From the NCBI GenBank assembly GCA_019359075.1, contig JAHHIB010000007.1:1-64000 (forward strand): a stretch of DNA of 64,000 nt, read 5' to 3'. Shown here in pieces: positions 8,251 through 16,838 of this stretch (within the stretch, counting starts at the first letter, position 1; every line of letters begins with the position of its first letter). The translations under genes were made by a program, and so were the position numbers. Under the pieces are notes generated by a model. The model was not told the DNA's origin and did no database searches. It was given only the letters and a program-made list of their open reading frames with translations. This DNA comes from Kalymmatonema hyalinum WJT4-NPBG1. GTDB taxonomy: Bacteria; Cyanobacteriota; Cyanobacteriia; Cyanobacteriales; Nostocaceae.

Positions 8251-9729
8251 TCAAAACCGCTGACCAGTGGTAATTTCAAATCTTATATCTCCCTGGTCGC
8301 TAATCCCCAAGTCACCCCGAATTAGCCCAAACGGTGATTTGACTCGCAGTCCTAACCCGTAACCAAACCCACTGCCAGGTTTACCTCGCAGTACACCCGG
8401 TTCCCCTAGCACCGTTTTGCCAGATCCAAAATCCGAGCCGAAGTCAGCAAAGACAACTCCTCCCACCGACTGAAGAATCGGGAAACGATATTCCATAGAA
8501 ACCAAGCCATAACTACGTCCACTGGCGACTTTACCACCTCCGTAGCCTCGTACAGAATTCTGTCCACCCAAATCAAACGCTTCTGCTGGTGGAAACTCCC
8601 CAATATTTGTACCAGCTTGCAAATTAAAAGCCAACATTTCTGGATTTTCAGTTAAGCGACCATTACCTATCCACGTGACTGGCACATATAAAATATAGTT
8701 TGCCCGCAGTCGGTTGCTGGAAATCTTACCCAGTCCAATCGGAATTGCCTGCTCAGTGCTGAGGGTGAGGAGCGATCCTTGAGTTGGGTTGTCACGGCGA
8801 TCGCGCTGATCTTTACTTATAGCAAACGATACGGTAACCAAATCATCTATGCCAGTACCGCTTACTGACAGAGGGCTTCCTAGTCTATCCACTCGTGCAA
8901 GATTATAATCGCGATCGCGAAGGCTAATCCTGCTGTAGTTAAGACCAAAAGCTGTATCCCAGTCATTGAAAGATTTTAAAACTGCTACAGAGCCGCCAAA
9001 TCGTCCTTCCCGCGCTGTGCTACCGTTGGACAGCTTGATATCATCGTTGAAGGTGCGAGATAAATCTCGCTCACGAAAAACTCTGAAGCTGTAGCCTAGG
9101 CGGTTTGGTTGTCCACGACGATAAGGACTGGTGAACTGGCTATCAAACTGAACATCTTTACCGCTTACCTGAATGTTGGTCTCTAGCTGTTCGTTAAGAC
9201 CGTTAATATTTGCATCTTCATAACCCACTTGACCATAAAGCCCAACATCACCGTTATCACCACCGCCGAAGCTTAGAGAAGGGAAGCGACGCTCTTTAAT
9301 GTCGTAGATGATATTAACACCAGTATCATCTTCTTGTAGGGAAACATTGACTTCATCTAATGAGTTTAATCTCCGCAGTCGTTGCAAGTCTTTTTGAAGT
9401 AAATCCTCACGGAATACTTGACCTGGCTTTAGTTTCAGATTGTCGATGATAAAATTTCTCTGAGTCCGTCCCTCAATTGGTTGACCCTTATCATCGACAA
9501 ACTTGCCTTTATCATTGATAAAACGGATCTGGATATCTTTGATAACTCTCTGGGCAATCTCATCAGTCTGGACACTTTTCCCTCTGAGTTTTTCTAGTAA
9601 ACGAGGGGTTGGCGATGGGCTCAAACTATCTGTTTCTAAGACAGTAGATTCAGAGTTTGCCAGCGCTTGCTGATTTTCCTGAAACACCACCAGCCCCACA
9701 ATAAAAATGACAACTATTTGAATACGCAT
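8251..9729 (-). CDS. Short Omp85/BamA-TamA family outer-membrane protein
   Basis: The 492-aa product has a signal peptide (MRIQIVVIFIVGLVV... cut near ALA-NS), one clear POTRA-like domain (residues about 60-160, VIKDIQIRFIN ... GVNIIYDIKER) and a 16-strand barrel of the bacterial surface antigen type. The diagnostic loop motif FDLGGQNSVRGYGGG is present and the C-terminus ends in Phe, as needed for barrel insertion. It is shorter than the essential cyanobacterial Omp85 (three POTRA domains, proline-rich region), so it is probably an accessory TamA- or FhaC-like paralogue. The ATG at 9729 was preferred to an in-frame GTG at 9753 because it begins the signal peptide. Confidence 0.85.
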   Translation of the reverse strand: MRIQIVVIFIVGLVVFQENQQALANSESTVLETDSLSPSPTPRLLEKLRGKSVQTDEIAQRVIKDIQIRFINDKGKFVDDKGQPIEGRTQRNFIIDNLKLKPGQVFREDLLQKDLQRLRRLNSLDEVNVSLQEDDTGVNIIYDIKERRFPSLSFGGGDNGDVGLYGQVGYEDANINGLNEQLETNIQVSGKDVQFDSQFTSPYRRGQPNRLGYSFRVFRERDLSRTFNDDIKLSNGSTAREGRFGGSVAVLKSFNDWDTAFGLNYSRISLRDRDYNLARVDRLGSPLSVSGTGIDDLVTVSFAISKDQRDRRDNPTQGSLLTLSTEQAIPIGLGKISSNRLRANYILYVPVTWIGNGRLTENPEMLAFNLQAGTNIGEFPPAEAFDLGGQNSVRGYGGGKVASGRSYGLVSMEYRFPILQSVGGVVFADFGSDFGSGKTVLGEPGVLRGKPGSGFGYGLGLRVKSPFGLIRGDLGISDQGDIRFEITTGQRF

Positions 9730-9868
9730 AACTAAAACTTTGTCATTACCCACATTTTGGTAACAGTCAAATTCTCACATTACGACAGATCGCCAGGGAT
9801 TTAAATCGCTCTGGGTTTCATATTATTGTCCGGTAGGATGGCAACAAAGCAATGCTGTTGCGTTGACT

Positions 9869-10333
9869 TCAGCCTAAAAAGTTCAGCAATTGAATTTGAA
9901 TGTTGGTCTGTGGACCGGCAACTAGAACCGCACAATCGCCAAACTTGGGCGGACCTGTGAGAATTTTGGGGTTTTGAGAAAAGCCAAACTCTTCAGTGGG
10001 GATACCCAATAGATTGCGATTGAGGGTGCCGTCGTTGTTGGCATCATGATAGGCGGCGATCGCATAATTTCCTGATTTTAAGTTTTCAAATTTAACTGTC
10101 AGCGGAGCGTTTTCTAGTTTGACGCAACGGGCAGCCACCGCGCGATCGCTACTGGTAGGAAATCCTCGCCCACCAGAAAACAGGGTCAGGCAAACTTGCC
10201 CACGCTGGTTTTTCAACCCGTTAATGGTGACGGTGAGGCTACTGTTAGACTGTGCAAAAGCACTGGGTGAAGCTGTCAAGTTTATGACAGCGGTTAAAAG
10301 TAAAAAGCTCCATAAAGAACGTTGCATCGTCAT
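9869..10333 (-). CDS. DUF2141 domain secreted protein
   Basis: The 154-aa protein begins with a signal peptide (MTMQRSLWSFLLLTAVINLTA..AFAQ). It continues with the DUF2141 pattern: LTVTINGLKNQRGQVCLTLF, FPTSSDRAV, FENLKSGNYAIAAYHDANNDGTLNRNLLGIPTE-like. Such proteins are periplasmic or extracellular and of unknown role, often encoded beside carotenoid or oxidation genes. The start ATG follows AGGAGTCA. It is the last gene of a minus-strand group (Rieske remnant, truncated TspO, DUF2141) lying behind two TetR-type operators. Confidence 0.85.
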   Translation of the reverse strand: MTMQRSLWSFLLLTAVINLTASPSAFAQSNSSLTVTINGLKNQRGQVCLTLFSGGRGFPTSSDRAVAARCVKLENAPLTVKFENLKSGNYAIAAYHDANNDGTLNRNLLGIPTEEFGFSQNPKILTGPPKFGDCAVLVAGPQTNIQIQLLNFLG

Positions 10334-10351
10334 TGACTCCTATGTAAAATA

Positions 10352-10591
10352 CTACAAACTATTAGGGGAATTCAACAGCCAACGCGCCGTAGCCATGAGT
10401 GCGAAAAGACCTTCCCACACTAGCCCCACGACGTAGCCGGGTGGTTCAAAAGATGGCTTTGTTGCATAGTCAGTGGATCGATTCCAGCCCAACCCAAATA
10501 TCAACCCGTTCATGACTAAAGCCGCACCGACAGCCAGAAGAACATTGAGAACCAGCCACAGAGCGCCAGGTTTGTTCAATGATGCAAACAT
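10352..10591 (-). CDS. Truncated TspO/MBR-family membrane protein
   Basis: A 79-aa protein with a first membrane helix (ALWLVLNVLLAVGAALVMNG) and the TspO signature region FEPPGYVVGLVWEGLFALMATARWLL. Full TspO proteins have about 160 residues and five helices; here only the first two remain before the stop, so it is either a decaying gene or a minimal derivative. Its start overlaps the end of the upstream ORF by 16 bp, indicating translational coupling in the TetR-controlled operon. Function in this shortened form is doubtful. Confidence 0.6.
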   Translation of the reverse strand: MFASLNKPGALWLVLNVLLAVGAALVMNGLIFGLGWNRSTDYATKPSFEPPGYVVGLVWEGLFALMATARWLLNSPNSL

Positions 10592-10788
10592 GTTGAATTC
10601 TCTACATTAATTTGATTGCAATACGGTGACATTTGTTGCTCAAAACGTGCTTGCATCTTGCTATATTCAATTATCGGGCGATCATCGCTCTCAATCAACT
10701 TCTCACCAAATCTAGTCATTCCCAAAGGCTTGCTTAGCTTTACTTGTGTTGATTGCAGAATGGCATACCAGTAGTTATTGACATTCAT
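10576..10788 (-). pseudogene. Internally deleted Rieske oxygenase-like gene
   Basis: The 70-aa ORF starts MNVNNYWYAILQSTQVK..KPLGMTRFGEKLI, which resembles the extreme N-terminus of Rieske ring-hydroxylating or pheophorbide-type oxygenases. It then jumps to ESDDRPIIEYSKMQARFEQQ, resembling their C-terminal tail. The [2Fe-2S] CxH...CxxH motif and the iron site are absent. A large in-frame internal deletion is the simplest reading. The ATG retains a good ribosome site (GAGGGAAACTAC). Identification is by pattern only and is uncertain; it could instead be an unrelated small protein. Confidence 0.4.
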
Positions 10789-10813
10789 GTAGTTTCCCTC
10801 GTCTGGATTTGTC

Positions 10814-10833
10814 TACCTATCATTTGTTAGGTA
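10814..10833. promoter_or_regulatory. TetR-type operator palindrome 1
   Basis: TACCTATCATTTGTTAGGTA is an imperfect palindrome sitting just upstream of the minus-strand operon. It shares the half-sites ACCTA/TAGGT with two other sites around the tetR gene. Confidence 0.65.
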
Positions 10834-10864
10834 AATACAGTATAACCAGTAAATAATTTTTGTC

Positions 10865-10884
10865 TACCTACCATTCGCTAGGCA
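10865..10884. promoter_or_regulatory. TetR-type operator palindrome 2
   Basis: TACCTACCATTCGCTAGGCA, 51 bp from the first palindrome, therefore nearly on the same DNA face (about five turns). Both follow the sequence GTC. Confidence 0.65.
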
Positions 10885-11045
10885 AAAATCAAAAAAATTA
10901 TTCTGGTTCTCACGCTCTGCGCTCTAGTGGTTTATCGCATTAATTATGATGGTTGTATGATTTTGTAGTAACGACTTTAGTCCTAGCCTCCAAAAGCGCT
11001 CTTTGCGCTCACGTGCATTCCTATCAAAACTAACGCGGTTAACTA

Positions 11046-11663
11046 CTAGTCCCTTTCTACCTGAGATTTTATTCCATCCAGCAAAACGGAAATTATTTCA
11101 TTCACTATCACTTCATTAGAGGCAGTATCAGGAAAGTTGGTGACGTAGGGAACGCTCTCAATACAAGACAAAAAGAATCCAGCTAGCAGTTTCGGACGAG
11201 CGTCATCCCGAATCTCCCCTCGTTCTTGCGCTTCGGCAAATATCTGTCGAATTGGCTCAAAGACAGATTGTTGGGCACAAACCGACAGCTTTTTGAGATT
11301 CTCCTCGCCTAAGGAGGGCATATCAGTGTGGAACATACTCAAGAAATGGACGGGAGGCTGAGAGAGAAACCACTTAGCAGCTGCATGAAGTTGTAATTGC
11401 AGCTCACCTCCTGCATCGTGAATTCCCTGGTGTAAACCCGTTCGATGGCGCTCAAACATTTGCTCAGTAACTGCCACAAAAAGTTGCTCCTTGCTGGGAA
11501 AGTGATAGTACAACGATGCCTGACGAATTCCCACCTCACGAGCAATATCCCTCATGGTGACTGCATTATAGCCTCGCGTGCGAAATAACCGTTCTGCCTC
11601 ATCGAGAATGCGTGAGCGTCCACTATGGGAGACTTCTTTTGGAGAGGGGGGGTTGTCTGGCAA
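11046..11663 (-). CDS. TetR/AcrR family transcriptional regulator
   Basis: A 205-aa protein with the N-terminal TetR helix-turn-helix: RILDEAERLFRTRGYNAVTMRDIAREVGIRQASLYYHFPSKEQLF (residues about 18-62), followed by an all-helical ligand and dimer domain. It lies upstream of, and on the same strand as, the Rieske-remnant/TspO/DUF2141 group. A related palindrome (CCTAACGTTTAGTAG, 11675-11689) lies just upstream of its start, so it probably represses both itself and the downstream operon. The ligand is unknown. Confidence 0.9.
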   Translation of the reverse strand: MPDNPPSPKEVSHSGRSRILDEAERLFRTRGYNAVTMRDIAREVGIRQASLYYHFPSKEQLFVAVTEQMFERHRTGLHQGIHDAGGELQLQLHAAAKWFLSQPPVHFLSMFHTDMPSLGEENLKKLSVCAQQSVFEPIRQIFAEAQERGEIRDDARPKLLAGFFLSCIESVPYVTNFPDTASNEVIVNEIISVLLDGIKSQVERD

Positions 11664-11671
11664 TTTTAAAC

Positions 11672-11690
11672 CTACCTAACGTTTAGTAGT
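11672..11690. promoter_or_regulatory. TetR-type operator palindrome 3 (autoregulation)
   Basis: CTACCTAACGTTTAGTAGT lies 9-27 bp upstream of the tetR start. Its core CTAACGTTTAG is nearly palindromic and resembles the two sites at 10814 and 10865. Confidence 0.6.
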
Positions 11691-11905
11691 CAATAATCAA
11701 ATATTATATTAAACTGGCAAATAAATAATGTTCTAGTTTGTTAACTCAATTCTTGTCATTTTCTGTTCCTTCGGCTATAAACTCGTCGGCTACTAAAGTT
11801 TATGATGCAGCATTCTCAACCAATGAAATTTTACATCGGGAGGGTTTGCAGAGGCGAACTCTTTTGTCAGTCAATCCACAGGGGCTATTGCAGATTTAAG
11901 ATTGA

Positions 11906-11939
11906 ACAAAGAAAAAGCCCAGGTGTTGAACCTGGGCTT
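11906..11939 (-). terminator. Rho-independent terminator
   Basis: The stem AAGCCCAGGT/ACCTGGGCTT (11915-11924 with 11930-11939) is followed on the minus strand by TTTTTCTTTG. No T-run exists on the plus side, so it serves minus-strand transcription. Confidence 0.75.
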
Positions 11940-12090
11940 GAATACTAGCTATCTGGCATGAATCAGGGATCGTACAAACTTGCAATGAACAATTAGGTTG
12001 TGCAAAAACCTAATTTAAGATTTCAAGAATTTAATTCGTGAATGGGTTTGAATGATTACTACACGTTAGTGTATCAAAACTATAAATTGC
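11906..12090 (-). ncRNA. Candidate structured small RNA
   Basis: On the minus strand a run of hairpins ends in a textbook terminator. They are: a near-palindrome at 12022-12042 (TTCAAGAATT/AATTCGTGAA), a perfect 9-bp stem at 11991-12015 (AATTAGGTT/AACCTAATT), then the terminator at 11906-11939. There is no convincing ORF. The 5' end near 12090 is a guess (a TATAGT box is present). No known RNA family was recognised. Confidence 0.35.
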
Positions 12091-12688
12091 ACGATATTCA
12101 TTTCTTGCTGAAAATGTCTTAAGCTTGCGAAAAGTTGCTCAAGGTCATATTTTACAGCGTTAAAAGCAGAAAGCCCATGAGGATGTGACCGACTCTTGTC
12201 GTACACATCCGTCCTTTAGGTATGAGATGAATGCGTGGCAACGAAGGTTCCCGGATTTCTCACAAGTTGTGTGAGCACAATTGTCACAAGCTTTATCCAG
12301 ACAAAGCTTCAGACATTTTTGATGCCTAAGAAATTTTGACATTTCTTTGTGATAGCTTGCGTGGCGTAGCCATAGCTGCGGCAAATTCTCTCTATATCTC
12401 CTCTGTTCGTGTTCTAGCCTGCGGCACGCCGAAGAGTGCGTCTAATGTGTATGAGTGTGGTTCGTTTTGATTTCTTATGCATAAGCGCATCTTCATACAG
12501 AATTGGTATTAGGCAAGTAGATAGGGGTGCAGTAGCGCAACCCATGCGGTTCTACGCATGAATCCCACGGCGTGTCTGCCCGTCGATGCGTCAAACGTTC
12601 TTGTTGGTAGTTCAATATTAGGCTGGGCCGGACAGCCCACCCCACAAAAACTGTAAACAAATTATTATATCGGAACCGTAGTAAGCAG
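12091..12688. other. Gene-poor stretch
   Basis: No convincing gene. 12350-12450 contains dispersed repeat fragments (GCTTGCGTGGCGTAGCCATAGC; GCCTGCGGCACGCCGAAG). The 74-codon minus ORF at 12160-12384 is Cys-rich but built partly of this repeat DNA and has no ribosome site. Confidence 0.5.
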
Positions 12689-13642
12689 CTAGAGCTGATC
12701 TCTGTATGCTTTTGGTGTCATTGACGTGAACTTGCGAAACAATGCTATGAAGTGGCTTGGGCTGCGAAAGCCAACATATTCACAAATCTCGGCAATTGAC
12801 AATTTTTTCTCTGCCAACAGCATCTTTGCTCGCTCGATTCTGGAATTGATCAGATATTGATGAGGAGTAAAAGCCGTTGACTGCTTAAACAAGCGGGCAA
12901 AGTGATACGGACTCATTTCCACCACGCTTGCAAGTTCAGCAACTGTCAACTCGTTCTCCAGATTTTCATTAATGTACTCCAGGGTTCTACACAACTTGTA
13001 CTTGGGTAAACCACCAGCAAAATCTTGAACGCGTTGCTTGGAGGTAGAATGTTGCTGTAGCAAATAACTCGCCAGCGCCGTTGCTAGTGATTCTCCATAA
13101 ATACGCCCAGACAAGCATCCAGACTCAAGTTCTGTCTTAAGTGCCAAACCAATATGCTGGATTTGCGGACTAACGACTCCCAAGCTAGGTGCAATCTCAA
13201 TATGATCTGGATAGTCCAACTCTTGTGCAACTTGAGTGACAATGTCAGGTTGAAGGCGTAGCACAAGGAAGTCACTATCCTCCAAACATGCCCCCTTGCA
13301 ATTTAAACCGGGAGGAAGAATTGTTATTTCACCGTGTGTAAAGCGCTTGCTAAGAAGACGCCCATCCCACACCACCTCTGTCCGAGCTGGACGCTTGAAG
13401 TGTATGTTAATGATGTAGTCTGGTAACAATTGTGGAGGCAACTCGTGTGCCGGCATATGCCAGTACTCGACAAGAATGTTGTTCCACCCAGCTTTCTCAC
13501 TCGAAAGAATCGGTGTAACTCTATTTAGACCAGCCTCACCGTTAGAACCCTGAATGTCTATAACTGTGTCTTGTGGCATTGATGTCGCCATTGGTACCCG
13601 TTTGAACCTGATAACTGCACAGATGGTCAGTGATGTACTCAT
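12689..13642 (-). CDS. AraC-family transcriptional regulator
   Basis: A 317-aa protein. The C-terminal 100 residues carry two AraC helix-turn-helices: LTVAELASVVEMSPYHFARLFKQ, then LSIAEICEYVGFRSPSHFIALFRKFTSMTPKAYR. The N-terminal 200 residues form a cupin-like sensor (VEYWHMPAHELPPQLLPDY; HGEITILPPG). It is a stand-alone gene with no clear target. An ATG at 13591 (MATSMPQD) is an alternative start. A tandem CTTTATAATA repeat about 60 bp upstream contains TATAAT-like boxes. Confidence 0.85.
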   Translation of the reverse strand: MSTSLTICAVIRFKRVPMATSMPQDTVIDIQGSNGEAGLNRVTPILSSEKAGWNNILVEYWHMPAHELPPQLLPDYIINIHFKRPARTEVVWDGRLLSKRFTHGEITILPPGLNCKGACLEDSDFLVLRLQPDIVTQVAQELDYPDHIEIAPSLGVVSPQIQHIGLALKTELESGCLSGRIYGESLATALASYLLQQHSTSKQRVQDFAGGLPKYKLCRTLEYINENLENELTVAELASVVEMSPYHFARLFKQSTAFTPHQYLINSRIERAKMLLAEKKLSIAEICEYVGFRSPSHFIALFRKFTSMTPKAYRDQL

Positions 13643-13648
13643 GACCAA

Positions 13649-14032
13649 ACAGCCCGACGCCCCTCACTTATGCCGCTTAGTCATAATCATATTAACACTT
13701 TATAATACTTTATAATCTGCTGTTTATACAGCCATTAGCTCAAGAAACTTGTATGCTGCTTTAGCACTGTTCGTAACTCACCCTGTAGCTCATCTCACTC
13801 TTATGTTGAGTTGCTGCTACACAATAGAGCTTTTTTCATGACCTCAACACAGTGCCATAATTGAAAAACTCCTTCTTGTGATCAAAACATCAGGTTTTTC
13901 TTTACACTTGGAATAGCTAAGTAGATAGCAAGTTGCCACCAAAGAAAGAGGAGTAATTCCTTCCTACAGAAGTGGCACAGCCCTGCAATTGATGAGTTAA
14001 GTTGAATTAGAAATTATCAAAAGGGAAAAAAG
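13649..14032. other. Intergenic region upstream of the AraC gene
   Basis: Contains CTTTATAATACTTTATAAT near 13699 (two overlapping -10-like boxes or a tandem 10-mer). I see no gene. Confidence 0.5.
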
Positions 14033-14215
14033 ATGAATAAGACGTTGATAACAACTCTGATGTTTGCATTTTTACTGTTGTTTATCATCTCTCCCTTTGC
14101 TACTCTTGCAAGCCTGATGCTCCTGTTGTTAGGTGCAGCTTTTTTCTTTCTACTAGGGAATATCTTCCAGGCTATTATCGGTAGCAGTGATACGGACTCT
14201 AATTCTTCAGGTTAA
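14033..14215 (+). CDS. Small hydrophobic membrane protein
   Basis: A 60-aa ORF of which residues 4-52 are almost entirely hydrophobic (two probable membrane helices, ending LLGNIFQAIIG), with a short polar Ser/Asp-rich tail. AAAAGGGAAAAAAG lies immediately upstream of the ATG, a plausible ribosome site. Neighbours are unrelated. Not recognised; coding status rests on composition and ribosome site. Confidence 0.55.
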   Translation: MNKTLITTLMFAFLLLFIISPFATLASLMLLLLGAAFFFLLGNIFQAIIGSSDTDSNSSG

Positions 14216-14321
14216 CTAGTACGCCATACTTTCCAGCTTTTAGGGTAGTACATTAGAGTACATTAAGTGGATTAAGCCTCGGCATTTGCCAAGGTTAATA
14301 TTTCTAAGTTTTCTAATTACT

Positions 14322-14669
14322 TTACTTTTTATTATGACCACGACCATGAAATCGAGGGTGGATGTTCTGTTGCTGAGTATTAAGTTGTTGAATATCCTGA
14401 TTAATTCGATTTCCATCACCTACAGTATCAGCTGATTGTGTCGCTCCTTGAGAAGAATTTTGTTGTGGTTGATGCTTTCCTTTCCAGTTTCCACGATTTT
14501 TCTGGACATTAACTTGAATAATATACTGGTTAATTTGGTTATTGTCACCTGTAATCGTCGCACTTTGGTTACTACCTTGAGTGCTTGTTTGTTCTGCTTT
14601 CACTGGTAAAGAAAAAACTCCTATAACTGCTACAGACATAAGACCAAAGACATAACTTTTTTTCAGCAT
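14322..14669 (-). CDS. Secreted Gln/Asn-rich protein with two curlin-like repeats
   Basis: The 115-aa product has a signal peptide (MLKKSYVFGLMSVAVIGVFSLPVKA-EQ) and two repeats: GSNQSATITGDNNQINQYII (about 33-52) and GATQSADTVGDGNRINQDIQ (about 74-93). The spacing of Gln, Gly and Asn resembles the strand-loop-strand units of curli subunits, so an exported amyloid-like or surface protein is possible. GAGGTTAATTAAAA precedes the ATG. Not assigned to a family with confidence. Confidence 0.65.
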   Translation of the reverse strand: MLKKSYVFGLMSVAVIGVFSLPVKAEQTSTQGSNQSATITGDNNQINQYIIQVNVQKNRGNWKGKHQPQQNSSQGATQSADTVGDGNRINQDIQQLNTQQQNIHPRFHGRGHNKK

Positions 14670-15204
14670 TTTTAATTAACCTCTTTTTTGGAGACAATTC
14701 ATAAATACTATCATCTTATAAAATTAAACTTATTTTGTAAGCAATCCATAAAATTTTGATGTAAAAATATTAAAGCCTCTTGTTTTTATGTAATTATATG
14801 GAAAATTAATCATTAAATATTTATTTATCATAAAAATAATGATTTGAGCTTTGAGCGATCTGTGTATCTACTGAACTTGTTAGAAACTTTTTAGAAATTT
14901 GATTTTTAATCAGTCTCAGAAGGTGCGTTATGCAGAGGCGTGACGTACCCTACTTAATCATATTTTATCTGTGAAATTTACTTAACAAGTATGCGGTAAA
15001 ATACAATTCGAGTTTGCCGAACCAGAAAAATTACTGTTAACCGTACATTTTATAGTCATAATATCTTTTTCGGTAATCATCAATGATTAAGTGACAAAAA
15101 CCGAATTTACACCCTTTATACTTGTCAATAAGATAAGAATCAAAGCAAAGATTAAAACCTGCAATTAGTTGGCAGTACAAATACGACTTATTCGAGGAAT
15201 AATC
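14670..15204. other. AT-rich intergenic region upstream of hsp20
   Basis: No gene seen. It must hold the promoter of the heat-shock gene. I found no exact CIRCE element. GTGCGTTATGCAGAGGCGTGACGTACC near 14923 is dispersed repeat-like. Confidence 0.5.
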
Positions 15205-15657
15205 ATGACATTAGTTCGTTTGAACCCCTGGCAAGAATTTAACGCAATGCAACGTCAATTTAACCGCTTGTTTGATGAGGCTTTTGTACCAGCCAAAGAG
15301 TTGGATAAAAGCTTTATTAGAGTTCCCGCTGCTGAATTACAAGAAACATCTGATGCGATTCATCTTAAGCTGGAAATTCCAGGAATCGAAGCTAAAGACC
15401 TGGATGTGAAAGTCACAGAAAATGCTGTTTCGGTCAGTGGGGAGCGGAAGTCAGAAACTAAGACTGAAGACAAAGGTGTGACCAAGAGCGAATTCCACTA
15501 TGGCAAATTCCAACGTGTCATTCCACTTCCGGCTCGCATTCAAAATACCAATGTCACCGCCGAATATAAAGACGGTATTCTCAATTTGACATTGCCAAAA
15601 ACTGAAGCCGAGAAGAACAAAGTTGTCAAAGTTAACTTAGACCAATCTGCTGCGTAA
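15205..15657 (+). CDS. hspA: Small heat-shock protein, Hsp20/alpha-crystallin
   Basis: A 150-aa protein with an N-terminal arm (MTLVRLNPWQEFNAMQRQFN) and the alpha-crystallin domain: FIRVPAAELQETSDAIHLKLEIPGIEAKDLDVKVTENAVSVSGE-type sequence, then FHYGKFQRVIPLP and the A-x-x-x-DGIL-x-L motif (AEYKDGILNLTLPK). The C-terminal tail is short. It is an ATP-independent holdase for unfolding proteins. The ATG at 15205 follows GAGGAATAATC; an upstream in-frame start at 15169 lacks a ribosome site. A strong terminator follows. Confidence 0.95.
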   Translation: MTLVRLNPWQEFNAMQRQFNRLFDEAFVPAKELDKSFIRVPAAELQETSDAIHLKLEIPGIEAKDLDVKVTENAVSVSGERKSETKTEDKGVTKSEFHYGKFQRVIPLPARIQNTNVTAEYKDGILNLTLPKTEAEKNKVVKVNLDQSAA

Positions 15658-15680
15658 TGAAGGTAAGCAGGTTTGACTTA

Positions 15681-15716
15681 AAGCCCAGTTGCTCATTTGC
15701 AACCGGGCTTTTTTAT
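15681..15716 (+). terminator. Terminator of hsp20
   Basis: Stem AAGCCCAGTTGC/GCAACCGGGCTT followed by TTTTATT. Confidence 0.85.
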
Positions 15717-15751
15717 TGATACGAGTACTTAGGAAAAGCTGTTCAAGCAGA

Positions 15752-16648
15752 CTACTCTAGTAAAGGTAAAAATTTCCTAATTAGCCCAATAGTGACACCG
15801 GGAAGTTCCAGTTGGGGTGTAAAACCTACATCGTCGAGATGATAAAAGATGCGAATTGCTTGAGGGTTCATTTCGGCAAGACGGCGTCCTACTTCCGGTC
15901 CTGTAAATTCTGACTTTTGCCCCCAGATTATGGCTGTGGGGACGGTCAATTGAGTGATATATAGGGATAAGTCAAAAGATAAATCCCCACGTACGAAAGC
16001 AAGAGCAGCGTACTCAGCGTTAAACTGTTGGGCAGATTGCAAATATGCCTCAACAATTTCAGAATAAACTCGTTCTGCACGAGCGAATTGGCGTTGTTCT
16101 AAAAAGCTACGAATGCCAAAACTGCTAGCAACTCCAGTCATGTAAAGCAATCGATCCACACCTGGAATGTTGACAATTTGAGCAGAAAAGCTGCGGCTGT
16201 AGTCTTGTCCAAATTCAGCAAGACCTGCTGGTGTTATCAAAATTAAAGACTTGAACAAATCGGGGCGAAGAATCGCAGCGCGAATCGTGAAAGCAGCAGT
16301 GAGTCCAGAGGCGATCGCATTAATCGAACCATTGCCAGTCTTCTCTATGAACTCGATAATGCTCTTAATATAGTCATCAACATGATAAGTTCGATCTGGA
16401 TGGTCAGAGCGTCCCCATCCAACCAAATCTGGCGCTACGATTCGATAGTCTGCAGCAAAAGCTGGATAAACTTTAGACCACTCGTAGGCAGAAGAACCGC
16501 CACCAAACGCGTGCAAAAAAACTAATGTCCTATCGCTTGATTGCTCAACATCTGTGTCAGACCACGGTTTTCCGACAGCAGTATAGTACACCATTCTTCC
16601 TAGCTCGGTCATCACATATTTCTCACCAAAACCAGGGGGTAAAAACAT
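15752..16648 (-). CDS. Alpha/beta hydrolase
   Basis: A 298-aa alpha/beta-fold hydrolase with the oxyanion region LVFLHAFGGGSSAYEW, the strand-loop APDLVGWGRSDHPDR, and a later Asp-bearing strand (TAIIWGQKSEF). The nucleophile elbow reads NAIASGLTAAF rather than a clean GxSxG, a variation seen in some cyanobacterial members; the Ser is retained. The final catalytic His is not obvious (YHLDDVGFTPQLE). It is divergent from the NRPS genes and could share regulation with them; substrate unknown. Confidence 0.75.
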   Translation of the reverse strand: MFLPPGFGEKYVMTELGRMVYYTAVGKPWSDTDVEQSSDRTLVFLHAFGGGSSAYEWSKVYPAFAADYRIVAPDLVGWGRSDHPDRTYHVDDYIKSIIEFIEKTGNGSINAIASGLTAAFTIRAAILRPDLFKSLILITPAGLAEFGQDYSRSFSAQIVNIPGVDRLLYMTGVASSFGIRSFLEQRQFARAERVYSEIVEAYLQSAQQFNAEYAALAFVRGDLSFDLSLYITQLTVPTAIIWGQKSEFTGPEVGRRLAEMNPQAIRIFYHLDDVGFTPQLELPGVTIGLIRKFLPLLE

Positions 16649-16838
16649 AGGAATACCTCATATGCTGCATGATCATTTCAATCGTGGAGACCATAACCAG
16701 AAATTTGCATCACTCTAAAGGTCAATTTAGTAGTAGTTCATGGGGGTAATTAAAGTTTTCAAATCATCTGTGTGTATCTGCGAGTCTGATCGACGACAAT
16801 TAATTTGTTACCCCGCAGCTGTTCAACAAAGGATGAAT

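Noticed and set aside
12160-12384. 74-aa Cys-rich minus-strand ORF
   Set aside because: CxxC-like pairs looked like a small zinc or metal-binding protein, but the N-terminus is dispersed repeat sequence and no ribosome site is present.
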